DNA of 64,000 nt. Origin: Lewinella sp. 4G2 (GTDB taxonomy: Bacteria; Bacteroidota; Bacteroidia; Chitinophagales; Saprospiraceae). Position 1 is the stretch's first letter, and each line of letters opens with the position of its first letter. Below, piece after piece: positions 17,701 through 25,693 of this stretch. Location: assembly GCF_001625015.1 (NCBI RefSeq), contig NZ_LVWJ02000014.1, forward strand, positions 1,860,001-1,924,000. Reading direction: 5' to 3'. The position numbers and the translations under genes were made by a program. The notes beneath the pieces were generated by a model. The model made no database searches. It was not told the origin of the DNA and saw nothing but the letters and a program-made list of their open reading frames with translations.

Positions 17701-19086
17701 CGGAATACCCAACGCCTACAACGTTTGGTGGACCGGTTGCTTGACATCCAGAAGATCGAAAATGAATCGCCGGACCTCCGCTTTGAAGAGGGGGATATTG
17801 TGGCTTACCTCCGGTTGTTGGTGGAGTCCTTTCACCCACGCGCTCAATCCGCCGGGGTGGAACTTAGAGAAAGTCTGCCGGAGATGATCACCCGCGTTAA
17901 CTACAGCCCGGAAGTAGTGGATCGCATTTGCACCAATCTGCTCTCCAATGCCATCAAGTTCACGCCTGAAGGGGGGACCGTACAATTTCGCGCATTGATC
18001 CTGGAGGGAGAAAGTGGCCGCGAACTCCTCATCAACGTGATCGACGATGGCCCCGGCATCCCGAAGGACGAGCAGCAGTACCTGTTTGAACGCTTCTACC
18101 GAGGAACTAACGGGCAAAAAATCGCCGGATCCGGTGTCGGCCTCTCCATCGTGAAGCAATACACGGAACAGATTGGTGGTGAAGTTTCCTGCCTGAGTGA
18201 CGTGGGGCAGGGAGCCACCTTCAAGGTCCGGTTACCGCTTCACCCCGCCGTTGTCAAAGCCAACCCCACTATCGACGAGGAAACTTTAGGCCAGGTGACT
18301 ATCGATAAAGTTGACGATCAACGACCCCACGTTTTGATCATTGACGACGACGCGGACGTACGCGAACTGCTCCGCTTCGGTTGCGAGACCACCTACCAGG
18401 TAAGTGAAGCAGCCGACGGCCTGGAAGCGCTGGAACGCGCCGAAGCCCTTCAACCCGATTTGATCTTGACCGACCTGATGATGCCCGGCCTAGACGGTAT
18501 TGGGGTATGCAAAGCCATCAAAGAAAACCCGCGGACGAGCCACTTACCGGTGATCCTCCTCACGGCGCGGCACAGCGATTCCGCCCGGACCCTGGCTTTG
18601 GAGGCGGGGGCTAACGATTTTCTCACGAAACCCTTTGAGCTTGACCACGTCCTCAACAAGATTGAGAACACACTCCAGACCCTGGCCGCCGCCCGGCGAA
18701 AGTGGGTCGCCGAACCCGAAACGCTCCAACCGGAAGACTTCCCCGTCGTGGATACTGACGTTGTTTTCCTGCGGCAGTTGCGGGAATACGTAGAGGAGAA
18801 TATGGACGCTCCCGAAATGAGTACTGATGCGCTCTTCCGCCACCTGGCCGTGAGCCGATCCGTTTGCTACACGAAGGTGAAGGCACTGACGGGGCTGCCC
18901 CTGCAGGCTTACATCAAGGAACTACGCATCGGCCGGGCCCGGCAGTTGCTGGAGATGACGGACATCCCCGTGGGGGAGGTTGCCTTCCGAACTGGATTTA
19001 AAACAACACAGCACTTTAGCCGGAGCTTTAAGGAAGTGGCGGGGAGTAGCCCCACTAAGTTTCGGGCCATGCACCGGCCGGAGTGA
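14773..19086 (+). CDS. Hybrid two-component sensor/response regulator (HTCS) with AraC output
   Basis: 1437 aa single-chain regulator typical of Bacteroidota. Order: signal peptide (residues 1-22); two periplasmic beta-propellers (about 25-790, repeated motifs such as DQTGYLWLATSRGLYRFDG); Y_Y_Y domain (about 800-870); membrane segment (about 885-905); HisKA with SHELRTPLT (His near 942); HATPase with NLLSNAIKF, DDGPGIP and GSGVGLSIV; receiver with acceptor Asp near 1234 in DLMMPG; AraC-type HTH (about 1340-1437). It senses an extracellular ligand, usually a glycan, and controls a neighbouring utilisation locus. No such locus is adjacent, so its target is unknown. ATG 14773 opens the signal peptide and is preferred to a TTG at 14704. 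A family B element is inserted in frame near residues 197-215. Confidence 0.95.
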   Translation: MQYRFQLIFLLIVGWWAFAHAQQPTLTFVNYNTEDGLRNNSINSLAKDQTGYLWLATSRGLYRFDGYRFKEFLHSSTDSTSLPDNSVSVVFADDQDRVWVGTQEGGVALYDRSLDQFTSFNNADRPRKRISHNQITGIDQLSDGTIIVTTAAGYNLFDEGTRTFRMRVEAGGVGLLELSGPALADTLRSIVARSHLPAPARAPNSSRIISGAAPKSEESTYARLVRWSGYVYYDSRQAYASFEKHFTQEETRHLWPLIQPHLEPEVKKNTGLNGYADISALHVDDEDNIFLGYKCGGIGIIKPGASEPEILRHNMRSTTLECEQVNGLYRDGDTLYAGLLRNGLITLDLPTGRESKPAMSSAAATFYGVAGRGEDLYFATTSGLIIYHKKTGSYEQLQRAHNHDWTIIASECAAVLPDEEGVIWVGHYAFGLSKATPAQAIRSNPEPGGEPLPEGMRSASTFLQDAHGNLWVGYFEGGLRKLDATTLEERGLYLIDNANGIRRSSIFTLHEGRDGTLWAGGYDSGLLRYDVAEDTWSVYPNSRAIFGGNDIRSIVEDERGRLYVAVHGVGVTELNPQTGEHRSFPADLGARYTPYIFDLMIDRQDRLWMAGVGGVFRLDAERESIVALIRPSETGSQSFFHRANTIAQSADGNIWVGTQEGLLSLNEAGEHRADLSIPEQLQAHAVLNLQFEGAGGTGRLWMDQEEQLCAFDPTTGAFSLYEPPAHYQATLYRKGASARLGDGDLLFGYNNGLLRFTPTKLAEPGIPATPSITSAELFQTGQQKEFIALAPGETLSLPNDNQGFSLNLSTFYYPQPSAVEYEVRLQPLGGEWQNLTGDAPEYSLYHLPPGEHTVEFRASLASRKAYSDVATLNIEVAAPWYASNWAYALYGFAILLALYGYQRFIKTREALRQSVTIARLKTENTQEMATSKARFFVNVSHELRTPLTLINGPLTELMKPTEPTSGQRQKLYRLMHRNTQRLQRLVDRLLDIQKIENESPDLRFEEGDIVAYLRLLVESFHPRAQSAGVELRESLPEMITRVNYSPEVVDRICTNLLSNAIKFTPEGGTVQFRALILEGESGRELLINVIDDGPGIPKDEQQYLFERFYRGTNGQKIAGSGVGLSIVKQYTEQIGGEVSCLSDVGQGATFKVRLPLHPAVVKANPTIDEETLGQVTIDKVDDQRPHVLIIDDDADVRELLRFGCETTYQVSEAADGLEALERAEALQPDLILTDLMMPGLDGIGVCKAIKENPRTSHLPVILLTARHSDSARTLALEAGANDFLTKPFELDHVLNKIENTLQTLAAARRKWVAEPETLQPEDFPVVDTDVVFLRQLREYVEENMDAPEMSTDALFRHLAVSRSVCYTKVKALTGLPLQAYIKELRIGRARQLLEMTDIPVGEVAFRTGFKTTQHFSRSFKEVAGSSPTKFRAMHRPE
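15361..15417. repeat. Paired REP-like element, family B (in frame inside HTCS gene)
   Basis: Two family B halves lie here: GCACCTGCGCGAGCGCCC at 15364-15381 and GGGAGCAGCGCCC at 15402-15414. They are separated by a 20-nt arm containing TCCCG and CGGGA. The whole element is nearly identical to the reverse complement of 21381-21434, which is intergenic. Here it is translated as an alanine/proline-rich insert in the propeller. Confidence 0.85.
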
Positions 19087-19120
19087 TTTGAGGTGCTGTC
19101 CCTTTTCCAGTCTTCCTAAG

Positions 19121-20668
19121 CTAAGAACCTTGCGCCTTCAGTAAGCTGGACCCCGACATAGCGGCTGGTTGCTCTACGCGCATCAGTTCGAGGAGGGTGG
19201 GGGCAACGTCTCCCAATTTGCCGTTCTGGGCCAACTTAGCGTCCGCCCGGGGGCCTACGTAGATGACGGGTACAGGGTTGGTCGTATGTGCAGTCTGTAC
19301 GGAGCCATCGGGGTTGCGCATCTCGTCGGAGTTGCCGTGGTCGGCGATGACGAGGACGTGGTAGCCCAGTTCTTCCGTGACGCGGAGGATGTCGCCCAGG
19401 CATTCATCCACCACTTCGGCGGATTTGACGGCGGCGGCGAAGTTGCCCGTGTGACCCACCATATCAGTGTTGGCGAAGTTGAGGCAGATGAAGTCTGGTT
19501 GATTTTCCCGGAGGTCCTGAACAATCGCGTCGCGGATGCCGTAGGCGCCCATTTCCGGCTTTTCGTCGTAGGTCTGGACGTCGCGGGGGGAATCGATGAG
19601 GATGCGGCGTTCGCCGGGGAACTCATCTTCCTGGCCGCCGCTGAAGAAGAAGGTGACGTGGGCGTACTTTTCTGTTTCCGCGATCCGAACCTGGGTTTTG
19701 CCCGCTTTACTGACGACTTCACCGATGGTTTCGTTGAGGTCGTCCGGCGTGAAGAGGACGTCCACGCCGGTGAATTTTTCGTCGTACTGCGTCAGGCAGA
19801 CGTACCGGAGATTGGGGATGGGTACCATCGCTTGGTCCGGAAATGGCTCCTGCGTCAGCGCCCTCGTGATTTGGCGGGGGCGATCGGTGCGGAAGTTAAA
19901 GTTGATGACGACGTCGCCGGGTTCGATGGTCGCGACGGGGCTGCCGTCAGCGTTCGTCATGACGATCGGGTCCGCAAACTCATCCGTGTTGCCGGCGTCG
20001 TACCAGGCTTGCAGACTGTTGACAGCATCGCGCGAAGGCGTGCCGATACCTTGGACCATGAGATCGTAGGCCTTGCGGATGCGTTCCCAGCGAGTGTCGC
20101 GGTCCATGGCGTAGAAGCGGCCGATAACCGAGGCCAGTTGGGTGGGTTTACCAGCGAGGTGCTGATTCATCTGTTGCAAGTAACCCGTGCCGGAGGTCGG
20201 GGAAACGTCGCGGCCGTCCATGAAGGCATGAATGAAGATCTTTTCGTTGCCGGCTTCGGTCGCAATGTCAGTGAGCCGTAAGAGGTGCTTGATGTGGGAG
20301 TGGACACCACCGTCGCTCAGCAGGCCGATGAAGTGAACGTTCTTATCGTTGACGCGGGCGTAGGTCAGGGCGTCCTGTAGGACTTTGAGGTGCTGTAATT
20401 CCCCGTCGCGAATACTCTTATTGATGCGCGCGAAGCTCTGGTAGACGACCCGGCCGGCCCCGATGTTGAGGTGACCTACTTCGGAATTTCCCATCTGGCC
20501 TTCGGGCAGGCCGACTTCTTCCCCGTAGGTGATGAGCGTCGCGTGGGGGCAATCGCGGTAGATGCGGTCGTAAACGGGCGTGCTGGCCTGGGCGATGGCG
20601 TCGTCTTCCGGGCGGGCTCCGATGCCCCAACCGTCGAGGATGATGAGAAATGCTTTGTCGTTCGTCAT
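19121..20668 (-). CDS. gpmI: 2,3-bisphosphoglycerate-independent phosphoglycerate mutase
   Basis: 515 aa glycolytic enzyme converting 3-phosphoglycerate to 2-phosphoglycerate with two metal ions (usually Mn). Alkaline-phosphatase-like motifs are visible: ILDGWG, the nucleophile Ser in GNSEVGHLNIGAGR, HAFMDGRDVSP, NFRTDRPRQ, and the metal-binding NFANTDMVGHTG and IADHGNSDEM. MTNDKAFLIILDGWG at 20668 is taken as the start; the upstream TTG start would translate the low-complexity hairpin. The promoter appears to be TTG (20714-20716), 18 nt, TATCTTCG (20688-20695), reaching into the word repeats shared with divergent rsmD. Confidence 0.96.
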   Translation of the reverse strand: MTNDKAFLIILDGWGIGARPEDDAIAQASTPVYDRIYRDCPHATLITYGEEVGLPEGQMGNSEVGHLNIGAGRVVYQSFARINKSIRDGELQHLKVLQDALTYARVNDKNVHFIGLLSDGGVHSHIKHLLRLTDIATEAGNEKIFIHAFMDGRDVSPTSGTGYLQQMNQHLAGKPTQLASVIGRFYAMDRDTRWERIRKAYDLMVQGIGTPSRDAVNSLQAWYDAGNTDEFADPIVMTNADGSPVATIEPGDVVINFNFRTDRPRQITRALTQEPFPDQAMVPIPNLRYVCLTQYDEKFTGVDVLFTPDDLNETIGEVVSKAGKTQVRIAETEKYAHVTFFFSGGQEDEFPGERRILIDSPRDVQTYDEKPEMGAYGIRDAIVQDLRENQPDFICLNFANTDMVGHTGNFAAAVKSAEVVDECLGDILRVTEELGYHVLVIADHGNSDEMRNPDGSVQTAHTTNPVPVIYVGPRADAKLAQNGKLGDVAPTLLELMRVEQPAAMSGSSLLKAQGS

Positions 20669-20687
20669 GCGGGAATGCTTTGTGGCG

Positions 20688-20716
20688 CGAAGATAGTTGC
20701 GAGTGTCGAGTTGCAA
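20688..20716 (-). promoter_or_regulatory. Candidate gpmI promoter
   Basis: On the minus strand TTG (20714-20716) is followed after 18 nt by TATCTTCG (20688-20695), one mismatch from the Bacteroidota -7 consensus. The -33 element is part of the CTTGCAACTCG word repeat. Confidence 0.5.
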
Positions 20717-20780
20717 GTGTCAAGTAGCGAGTGTCGAGTGCGCTACTCGCCACTTGCAACTCGCCACTTGCAACTCACCA
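20697..20780. repeat. Word hairpin of ACTTGCAACTCG-type words between gpmI and rsmD
   Basis: The left half repeats GCGAGTGTCGAGTTGCAAGTG. The right half repeats its complement (ACTCGCCACTTGCAACTCGCC). The two arms meet at GTGCGCTACTCGCCAC. The words match the GCAACTC array at 42895-43048. It fills the divergent promoter region of gpmI and rsmD. Confidence 0.85.
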
Positions 20781-20819
20781 TTATCTTAGCGCCCCTCCTC
20801 TTACCCAACACCTCCAGCT

Positions 20820-21380
20820 ATGCGCATCATTTCCGGAAAATACAAAGGCCGCCGCTTCAGCCCCCCCGCCGATAAATGGCCCACGCGGCCCACGACGGAC
20901 TACGCCAAGGAAGGCCTGTTCAACGTGCTGAACAACTGGTTTTACTTTGAGGACCAGCGCTTTCTCGATCTGTTTGGCGGGACGGGTTCCCACGATTACG
21001 AGTTCCTCAGCCGTGGGTGCACGGACGTGACTTACGTAGATAAGCACGGCCCGGCCGTCAAATTTGTCGAGCGCACGATCGCAGCCCTGGGCGAGGAGGA
21101 GCACATCAAGATCTTCCGGATGGACGTATTTCAGTTCATCAAGCGGCCGGTGCGGCAGCCTTATACCTACATTTTTGCGGGGCCGCCGTACCCGTTGCCC
21201 AACATCCCGGAGATCCCCGATCTCGTTTTTGCGGCGGGCTTACTGGCGCCGGGCGGGCTCTTCGTCCTCGAAACCAACCCCCACCATGATTTTGCGGATG
21301 ACCCGCGCTGCGTGGAGAAACGGAATTATGGGAAGACGATCTTTTGGTTTTTTGAGCACCCGAAGGGGGAGGAGGAGTAG
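20820..21380 (+). CDS. rsmD: RsmD-like 16S rRNA (guanine966-N2)-methyltransferase
   Basis: 186 aa SAM-dependent methyltransferase that modifies G966 of 16S rRNA in the assembled 30S subunit. The N-terminus MRIISGKYKGRRF and the pattern RPTTDYAKEGLFNVL are typical of RsmD. Motif I is DLFGGTGS (SAM binding). The catalytic motif IV, normally DPPY, reads AGPPYPL here, so the Asp is Gly; the GGG codon is not a single-base change from an Asp codon. This may reduce or change activity. Divergent from gpmI; the stop codon directly abuts a family B element. Confidence 0.88.
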   Translation: MRIISGKYKGRRFSPPADKWPTRPTTDYAKEGLFNVLNNWFYFEDQRFLDLFGGTGSHDYEFLSRGCTDVTYVDKHGPAVKFVERTIAALGEEEHIKIFRMDVFQFIKRPVRQPYTYIFAGPPYPLPNIPEIPDLVFAAGLLAPGGLFVLETNPHHDFADDPRCVEKRNYGKTIFWFFEHPKGEEE

Positions 21381-21434
21381 GGCGCTGCTCCCGATATAAT
21401 GCGGGACGAGTTGGGCGCTCGCGCGGGTGCGGGG
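21381..21434. repeat. Paired REP-like element, family B (intergenic twin of 15361-15417)
   Basis: It starts immediately after the rsmD stop. GGCGCTGCTCCCG, an AT-rich centre (ATATAATGCGGGACGAG) and GGGCGCTCGCGCGGGTGC (21413-21430) reproduce the HTCS-internal element in inverse orientation with about two differences in 54 bp. Confidence 0.87.
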
Positions 21435-21536
21435 TGATTGGGAGATGCTAGGTAAAAAGGACGCGAAAATCCATAATAGAAAGCCTCATCATGGAATATC
21501 ACCTCGAAGGTTTATTTCGAAAACTCAATGTGGTAA

Positions 21537-21618
21537 TAACACGAAAGCCCAGGGTCGTCGGTCCTGCGGACCTTGGGACCCTGGGCTTATGGGGACCCTT
21601 TCAGGGTCTGGCGTGTTA
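21537..21618. terminator. Nested hairpin between convergent rsmD and fadD
   Basis: The stem AAGCCCAGGGTC (21545-21556) pairs with GACCCTGGGCTT (21577-21588). Inside it GGTCC-TGC-GGACC (21560-21572) folds again. The outermost TAACACG (21537-21543) can pair with CGTGTTA (21612-21618). Neither strand has a long T run. The position between two gene ends suggests bidirectional termination or mRNA 3'-end protection. Confidence 0.6.
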
Positions 21619-21626
21619 ATTCGGGA

Positions 21627-23291
21627 TTACTCGCGGAGCATGCGGCGGAGGATCTTGCCGACGTTGGATTTGGGGAGGTCTTCGCGGAATTCGATGGCCT
21701 TGGGCACCTTGTAGCCGGTGAGGTTCTCGCGGGCGTATTCGGTGACCTCCTTTTCCGTGAGGGACTTGTCCTTTTTGACGACGAAGAGCTTGACGACCTC
21801 GCCCGATTTTTCGCTGGGGATACCGACGGCGGCACACTCGAGGATCTTGGGGTGGCCGGCCATGACGTCTTCCACCTCGTTGGGGAAGACGTTGAAGCCG
21901 GAGACGAGGATCATGTCCTTTTTACGATCGACGATGCGGAAGAAGCCGTCTTCGCTCATCATGCCGATGTCGCCGGTCTTGAGCCAACCGTCCTGCATGA
22001 CCTTGGCGGTTTCGTCCGGGCGGTTGTAGTAGCCCTTCATGACCTGGGGGCCTTTGACCTGGATCTCGCCCCGTTCCTCGGAGGTGGCGACGCGGTTTTC
22101 GTCCTCATTCCAGATGCGCATGTCGGTGCTGGACATGGGGAGGCCGATGGTGCCAATCCGTTGGTTTTCGTTGAGGGGGTTCATGTTGGTGCAGGGGCTG
22201 GCCTCCGTCAGGCCGTACCCTTCGCTGAGGGGGACGCCCGTCAGTTTCTGCCAGGCTTCGGCGACGGGGCGCTGCACAGCCATCCCGCCCCCAACGGCGA
22301 GTTGGAGGTGGCGGAAGTCCAGTTTCTGGAAGCCCGGGTTATTGAGCATACCGTTGAAAAGGGTATTAACCCCGGTGAGGCCGGCAATCTTGTTATCCTT
22401 GAAGGCCTTGACGAGTGAGGACATATCCCGCGGGTTGGTGATCAACACGTTGGCAATCCCGTGGGTGAAGAGCCCGAAACAATTGACGGAGAGCGCGAAG
22501 ATGTGGTAGAGGGGCAGGGGGCAGAGCAGCCGGCCGTCCGTTGCCTCTTCCATTTTGGAGGCGAGCCAGGTTTTGGCCTGGAGGGCATTGGCAACGAGGT
22601 TCTTATTGGTGAGCATGGCGCCCTTAGAGACGCCGGTGGTGCCACCAGTGTACTGAAGGGCAACCGTATCGTCGGGATTGGCCTCAAATTGTGGAAGTTC
22701 GTGCTTCGTCCCTTCGTCGAGGGCAGTAGAGAACGTGACGGCGCCGGGTAGGTCGTACTTGGGCACCATGTTCTTCACGTTGCGTACGACGAAGTTGGTA
22801 ATGCCACCTTTCAGGAAGCCGAGGAGCTCACCGATGCTCGTAGTGATGACGGTATTGATCTCCGTATCCTTAATGATCTGTTGCAGGTTAGCCGCAAAGT
22901 TTTCGGCAATGAGAATGCCCTTCACGCCGGCGTCGGTGAACTGGTGTTTCATCTCCCGGGGCGTGTAGAGTGGGTTCGTATTCACGATCACCAGGCCAGC
23001 TTTGAGGATGCCGTGTAGCGCGATGGGGTACTGCAACAGGTTGGGCATCATCAGCGCCACTTTATCCCCCGGCTGAAGGCCCCGGTAGTGGAGGTAGGCC
23101 CCGAAGGCGGTTGATTTCTTGTCCAGTTCCTTATAGGTCAGGTCCTTTCCCATGCAGTGGAAGGCTACCCGGTTGGCGTACTTTTTGGTAGAGGCCGCCA
23201 GAAGGTCTTTGAGGGCGGGGTAAGGGGAGGTGTCAATATTGGCGGGGATCCCGGCGGGGTACTGCGCTAACCAGGGGCGTTGATCGGACAT
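21627..23291 (-). CDS. fadD: Long-chain fatty acid-CoA ligase
   Basis: 554 aa. It activates free fatty acids to acyl-CoA with ATP at the membrane for beta-oxidation or phospholipid synthesis. ANL-superfamily motifs are complete: YTGGTTGVSKGAML (P-loop), EGYGLTEASP (A5), GWLKTGDIG (A7), RKKDMILVSGFNVFPNEVE (A8, typical of FadD) and the C-terminal catalytic lysine in PKSNVGKILRR. No fatty-acid operon surrounds it; it is convergent with rsmD. Confidence 0.96.
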   Translation of the reverse strand: MSDQRPWLAQYPAGIPANIDTSPYPALKDLLAASTKKYANRVAFHCMGKDLTYKELDKKSTAFGAYLHYRGLQPGDKVALMMPNLLQYPIALHGILKAGLVIVNTNPLYTPREMKHQFTDAGVKGILIAENFAANLQQIIKDTEINTVITTSIGELLGFLKGGITNFVVRNVKNMVPKYDLPGAVTFSTALDEGTKHELPQFEANPDDTVALQYTGGTTGVSKGAMLTNKNLVANALQAKTWLASKMEEATDGRLLCPLPLYHIFALSVNCFGLFTHGIANVLITNPRDMSSLVKAFKDNKIAGLTGVNTLFNGMLNNPGFQKLDFRHLQLAVGGGMAVQRPVAEAWQKLTGVPLSEGYGLTEASPCTNMNPLNENQRIGTIGLPMSSTDMRIWNEDENRVATSEERGEIQVKGPQVMKGYYNRPDETAKVMQDGWLKTGDIGMMSEDGFFRIVDRKKDMILVSGFNVFPNEVEDVMAGHPKILECAAVGIPSEKSGEVVKLFVVKKDKSLTEKEVTEYARENLTGYKVPKAIEFREDLPKSNVGKILRRMLRE

Positions 23292-23615
23292 GCATCGAAA
23301 TTTAAGTTCGCGTAAATATATACCTGAACCAAAGTGCTTAGGCAGTTTGGCTTAGTTCTTTTCTCACCCTATCCCGTAGCAAAATGGGTGACGGAATGAC
23401 CGCCGGGCAGGGTGACGTGGATGTTTTGACGTCTTTTATCGGTCTCCCACTTCAACTATCCGGAGTGCCGGGGTGTTTATTTTTAGTTAGCATACTGTTG
23501 CCAAATCCTTCTCGAGGAGGCTGTAGTATCTTTCCCCCGCGAACTTCACTTTCACCCGGCGCGACTTTGCAGACCGCCCGCTTATTTGACTCAAGCAACA
23601 AACCACCCAAGACAC
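23292..23615. other. Intergenic region without clear features
   Basis: 324 bp between divergent fadD and the following small gene. TATCTTTC at 23527-23534 is a weak -7 candidate without a correctly spaced TTG. Short reading frames across it show no recognisable protein features. No repeat of families A or B is present. Confidence 0.4.
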
Positions 23616-24005
23616 ATGGAAAACGGAATTCTCACCGAAGGACAACAGAAAGACGCCGACCTGATCGAGAAGCTACTCGAGAAGATCGTCAAGAAAAAAG
23701 GTTTCGAAAACATTTGTGCCAACGCCGAAGGTTACGAAACCCCCGCCAAGATCCGCCGCGGTAAGGATACCGAAGAGTTTTTTATTCCGGACGTAACCGG
23801 TGAGGTGAACGGCCGCAAGTCCTACTTCGAGTTAGGCATGAAAACGGGCGACGAACGCCAATTGGTCACCAAATGGCGTCTCCTTTCCACCATCGCTCAA
23901 CTCAAGCACGGCAAGCTTTACCTCGCCGTCCCGCGTGGCCACATGGCCTTCACCAACCGCATCCTGAATGACTACCCGATCAACGCGGAAGTGGTTAAGA
24001 TCTGA
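23616..24005 (+). CDS. Conserved hypothetical protein, 129 aa
   Basis: A small soluble, charged protein (MENGILTEGQQKDADLIEKL) with no signal peptide or membrane segment. The middle part (DTEEFFIPDVTGEVNGRKSYFELGMK) and the later strand-rich segment (LSTIAQLKHGKLYLAVPRGH) have a loose resemblance to small restriction-endonuclease-like folds, but no catalytic motif can be assigned. ATG 23616 is preferred to an upstream TTG at 23586 because the region upstream has no coding character. It is monocistronic, closed by a strong bidirectional terminator. Function unknown. Confidence 0.75.
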   Translation: MENGILTEGQQKDADLIEKLLEKIVKKKGFENICANAEGYETPAKIRRGKDTEEFFIPDVTGEVNGRKSYFELGMKTGDERQLVTKWRLLSTIAQLKHGKLYLAVPRGHMAFTNRILNDYPINAEVVKI

Positions 24006-24023
24006 GTCTAACCCGACTTACTT

Positions 24024-24059
24024 AAAAGCCCCAATCACAGTTAAGTGGTTGGGGCTTTT
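24024..24059. terminator. Bidirectional rho-independent terminator
   Basis: AAAAGCCCCAA (24024-24034) pairs with TTGGGGCTTTT (24049-24059) around a 14-nt loop. It has an A tract on one side and a T tract on the other, and sits between two convergent genes. Confidence 0.9.
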
Positions 24060-24124
24060 GTGCGTAAGGTTTTAGGTGTTTAACGGCGAAGTACTGCTAT
24101 TGCGGGCAACGGTAGCCACTAGCC

Positions 24125-25693
24125 CTACTGCTTTAGTTTGATCAGGATGGCTCTGTCGTGGTCGGTGCCAAAACCGAGCGCCTTGACTTTGTCCTTGCCC
24201 TTGATGACGTCGATGCTCTCAATCTCGTCGGGCTGGATCTTCTTCCCTTCCGCGGCGTCAATCATTTTGCCGTCTACTACCCAGAGGATACCCTGCATTG
24301 ATGGCTCTTCCGAACTGTTGGGCGTGGTTTTGATTGTGATGGCTGACCCATCACTTGGAGTGAACGTGGCACTTCCCGAACCGGCACCCTCTTCCTCCGG
24401 AAACATGAAGACATTCGTAGCGGAATTCTCCGTTGGAGCCGACAACTCCAACGTTTCGTAGCCCACGTAAGAGATGACCAGTTTCTGGTCGCCATCTGGG
24501 ATGCGGATGGAGAAATTACCGTCAAAGTCTGTGATGCTCCCCACCTCAGTGTCTTTTACTACGATGACAGCCCCAATGAGCGGCTTCTTGGTGGTACCGT
24601 CGACTATCGTACCGGTGAGGACCCGTTCCGCCATTGGCGAGGCACCCGTAGTCGGGAGGGCCGTCAGTAACTCTTGCTTGGGCCCGGTAGAACCATAAGC
24701 AAGGGTAAGGCAAAGCGGGACGATGGCCAGCGCCGCGAGTAGGAAGGAGCGGCGGCGGGTGAAGCCGGTGAAGGGTGCGGCAGCGCTCTTCGGCGAGAAT
24801 AAGCGCTGAATGCGCTGGGTAAAGGTTTGTTGGTCGGTTGCGGCCATGGTAAAGGGTTGTTTAGGAGATAAAGAAAATTGTGCTACGCGCAAGAGCGCCC
24901 GGGCGTAAACGGCCTTCCCCGTGTGGGGTGTGACGGCGTCGTCACAAGCGTACTCGCGTTCAAGATCGATTTGGCTGGATAACCAGTGGACCAGCGGATG
25001 GTAGAAGAATAACCTGACGGTCAGTTCCTGGACGGCATTCCAGACCGGGTCGTTCCGGCGAATGTGCATCAGCTCGTGCCGGAGGACGGCCAGTACTTCC
25101 TCTTCCGTGAGGTTATTCAGCAGGCCAACCGGGAAGAGGATCACGGGGCGAAAGATGCCAACCGTCAACACTTCCAGTACCCGGTTGCTAAGTTGCCAGC
25201 GGATTTCCGGGCTGACGCCCATTTTTGCTTTCAAATCCGTAAAGGCAAGCCGGGACGCTGGCAGGGGCAGTAAGCCTCCGCGCCTGGCCAGAATGGTCTG
25301 CCAGTAACGGTAAGCCCCGTGGCTCAGGTAGATCAATAAACCTGCCAGGTAAATGATCGATAAATATTCTTGCCAACCAGCCCGCAAATTCAGGCCGAGC
25401 TTTTCCAGATTGCTCGTCAAGGTTAGGGTGGCTTCCCTGCCTACGCTTTCCGTCAACAGGGCTGCTTCCGACCAGGCTTCCGCTGCGGACCACCACGCCG
25501 AAAGGAATACTACGCCGAAAACGAGGGGGAGACTCACGAGCGTAGCCACGTAAACCGAGTGGCGTCCCGCTGCCGTCTTGGACAGCCCTGAGAGCAGGTA
25601 GCCACTTCCAATCAAGAGGGTGAAGATCCAGATTGAGTGGAGCAGGCTGGTGGCCAGCCCCTCCAGGAGGGGGGAGGTGAGGAGTGCATTCAT
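24125..25693 (-). CDS. BlaR1/MecR1-like M56 family peptidase with C-terminal carboxypeptidase-D-like domain
   Basis: 522 aa. The N-terminal third has several membrane segments (HSIWIFTLLIGSGYLL, VYVATLVSLPLVFGVVFLS, IIYLAGLLIYLSHG). The zinc-protease motif HELMH (LRHELMHIRRND) with a downstream ECDD-like segment (REYACDDAV) marks family M56. A further membrane segment (LLAALAIVPLCLTLAYG) leads to a periplasmic CarboxypepD_reg-like beta-sandwich (GTIVDGTTKKPLIGAVIVVKD) and a TonB-plug-like tail, the usual Bacteroidota layout. On signal it should cleave or inactivate the BlaI repressor. ATG 25693 overlaps the blaI stop by 4 bp (ATGA), indicating translational coupling. Confidence 0.9.
   Translation of the reverse strand: MNALLTSPLLEGLATSLLHSIWIFTLLIGSGYLLSGLSKTAAGRHSVYVATLVSLPLVFGVVFLSAWWSAAEAWSEAALLTESVGREATLTLTSNLEKLGLNLRAGWQEYLSIIYLAGLLIYLSHGAYRYWQTILARRGGLLPLPASRLAFTDLKAKMGVSPEIRWQLSNRVLEVLTVGIFRPVILFPVGLLNNLTEEEVLAVLRHELMHIRRNDPVWNAVQELTVRLFFYHPLVHWLSSQIDLEREYACDDAVTPHTGKAVYARALLRVAQFSLSPKQPFTMAATDQQTFTQRIQRLFSPKSAAAPFTGFTRRRSFLLAALAIVPLCLTLAYGSTGPKQELLTALPTTGASPMAERVLTGTIVDGTTKKPLIGAVIVVKDTEVGSITDFDGNFSIRIPDGDQKLVISYVGYETLELSAPTENSATNVFMFPEEEGAGSGSATFTPSDGSAITIKTTPNSSEEPSMQGILWVVDGKMIDAAEGKKIQPDEIESIDVIKGKDKVKALGFGTDHDRAILIKLKQ

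Noticed and set aside
21545-21556. Family A stem next to fadD
   Set aside because: GTCGTCGG occurs at about 21555, but the palindrome and partner arm are missing; the hairpin there has an unrelated stem.
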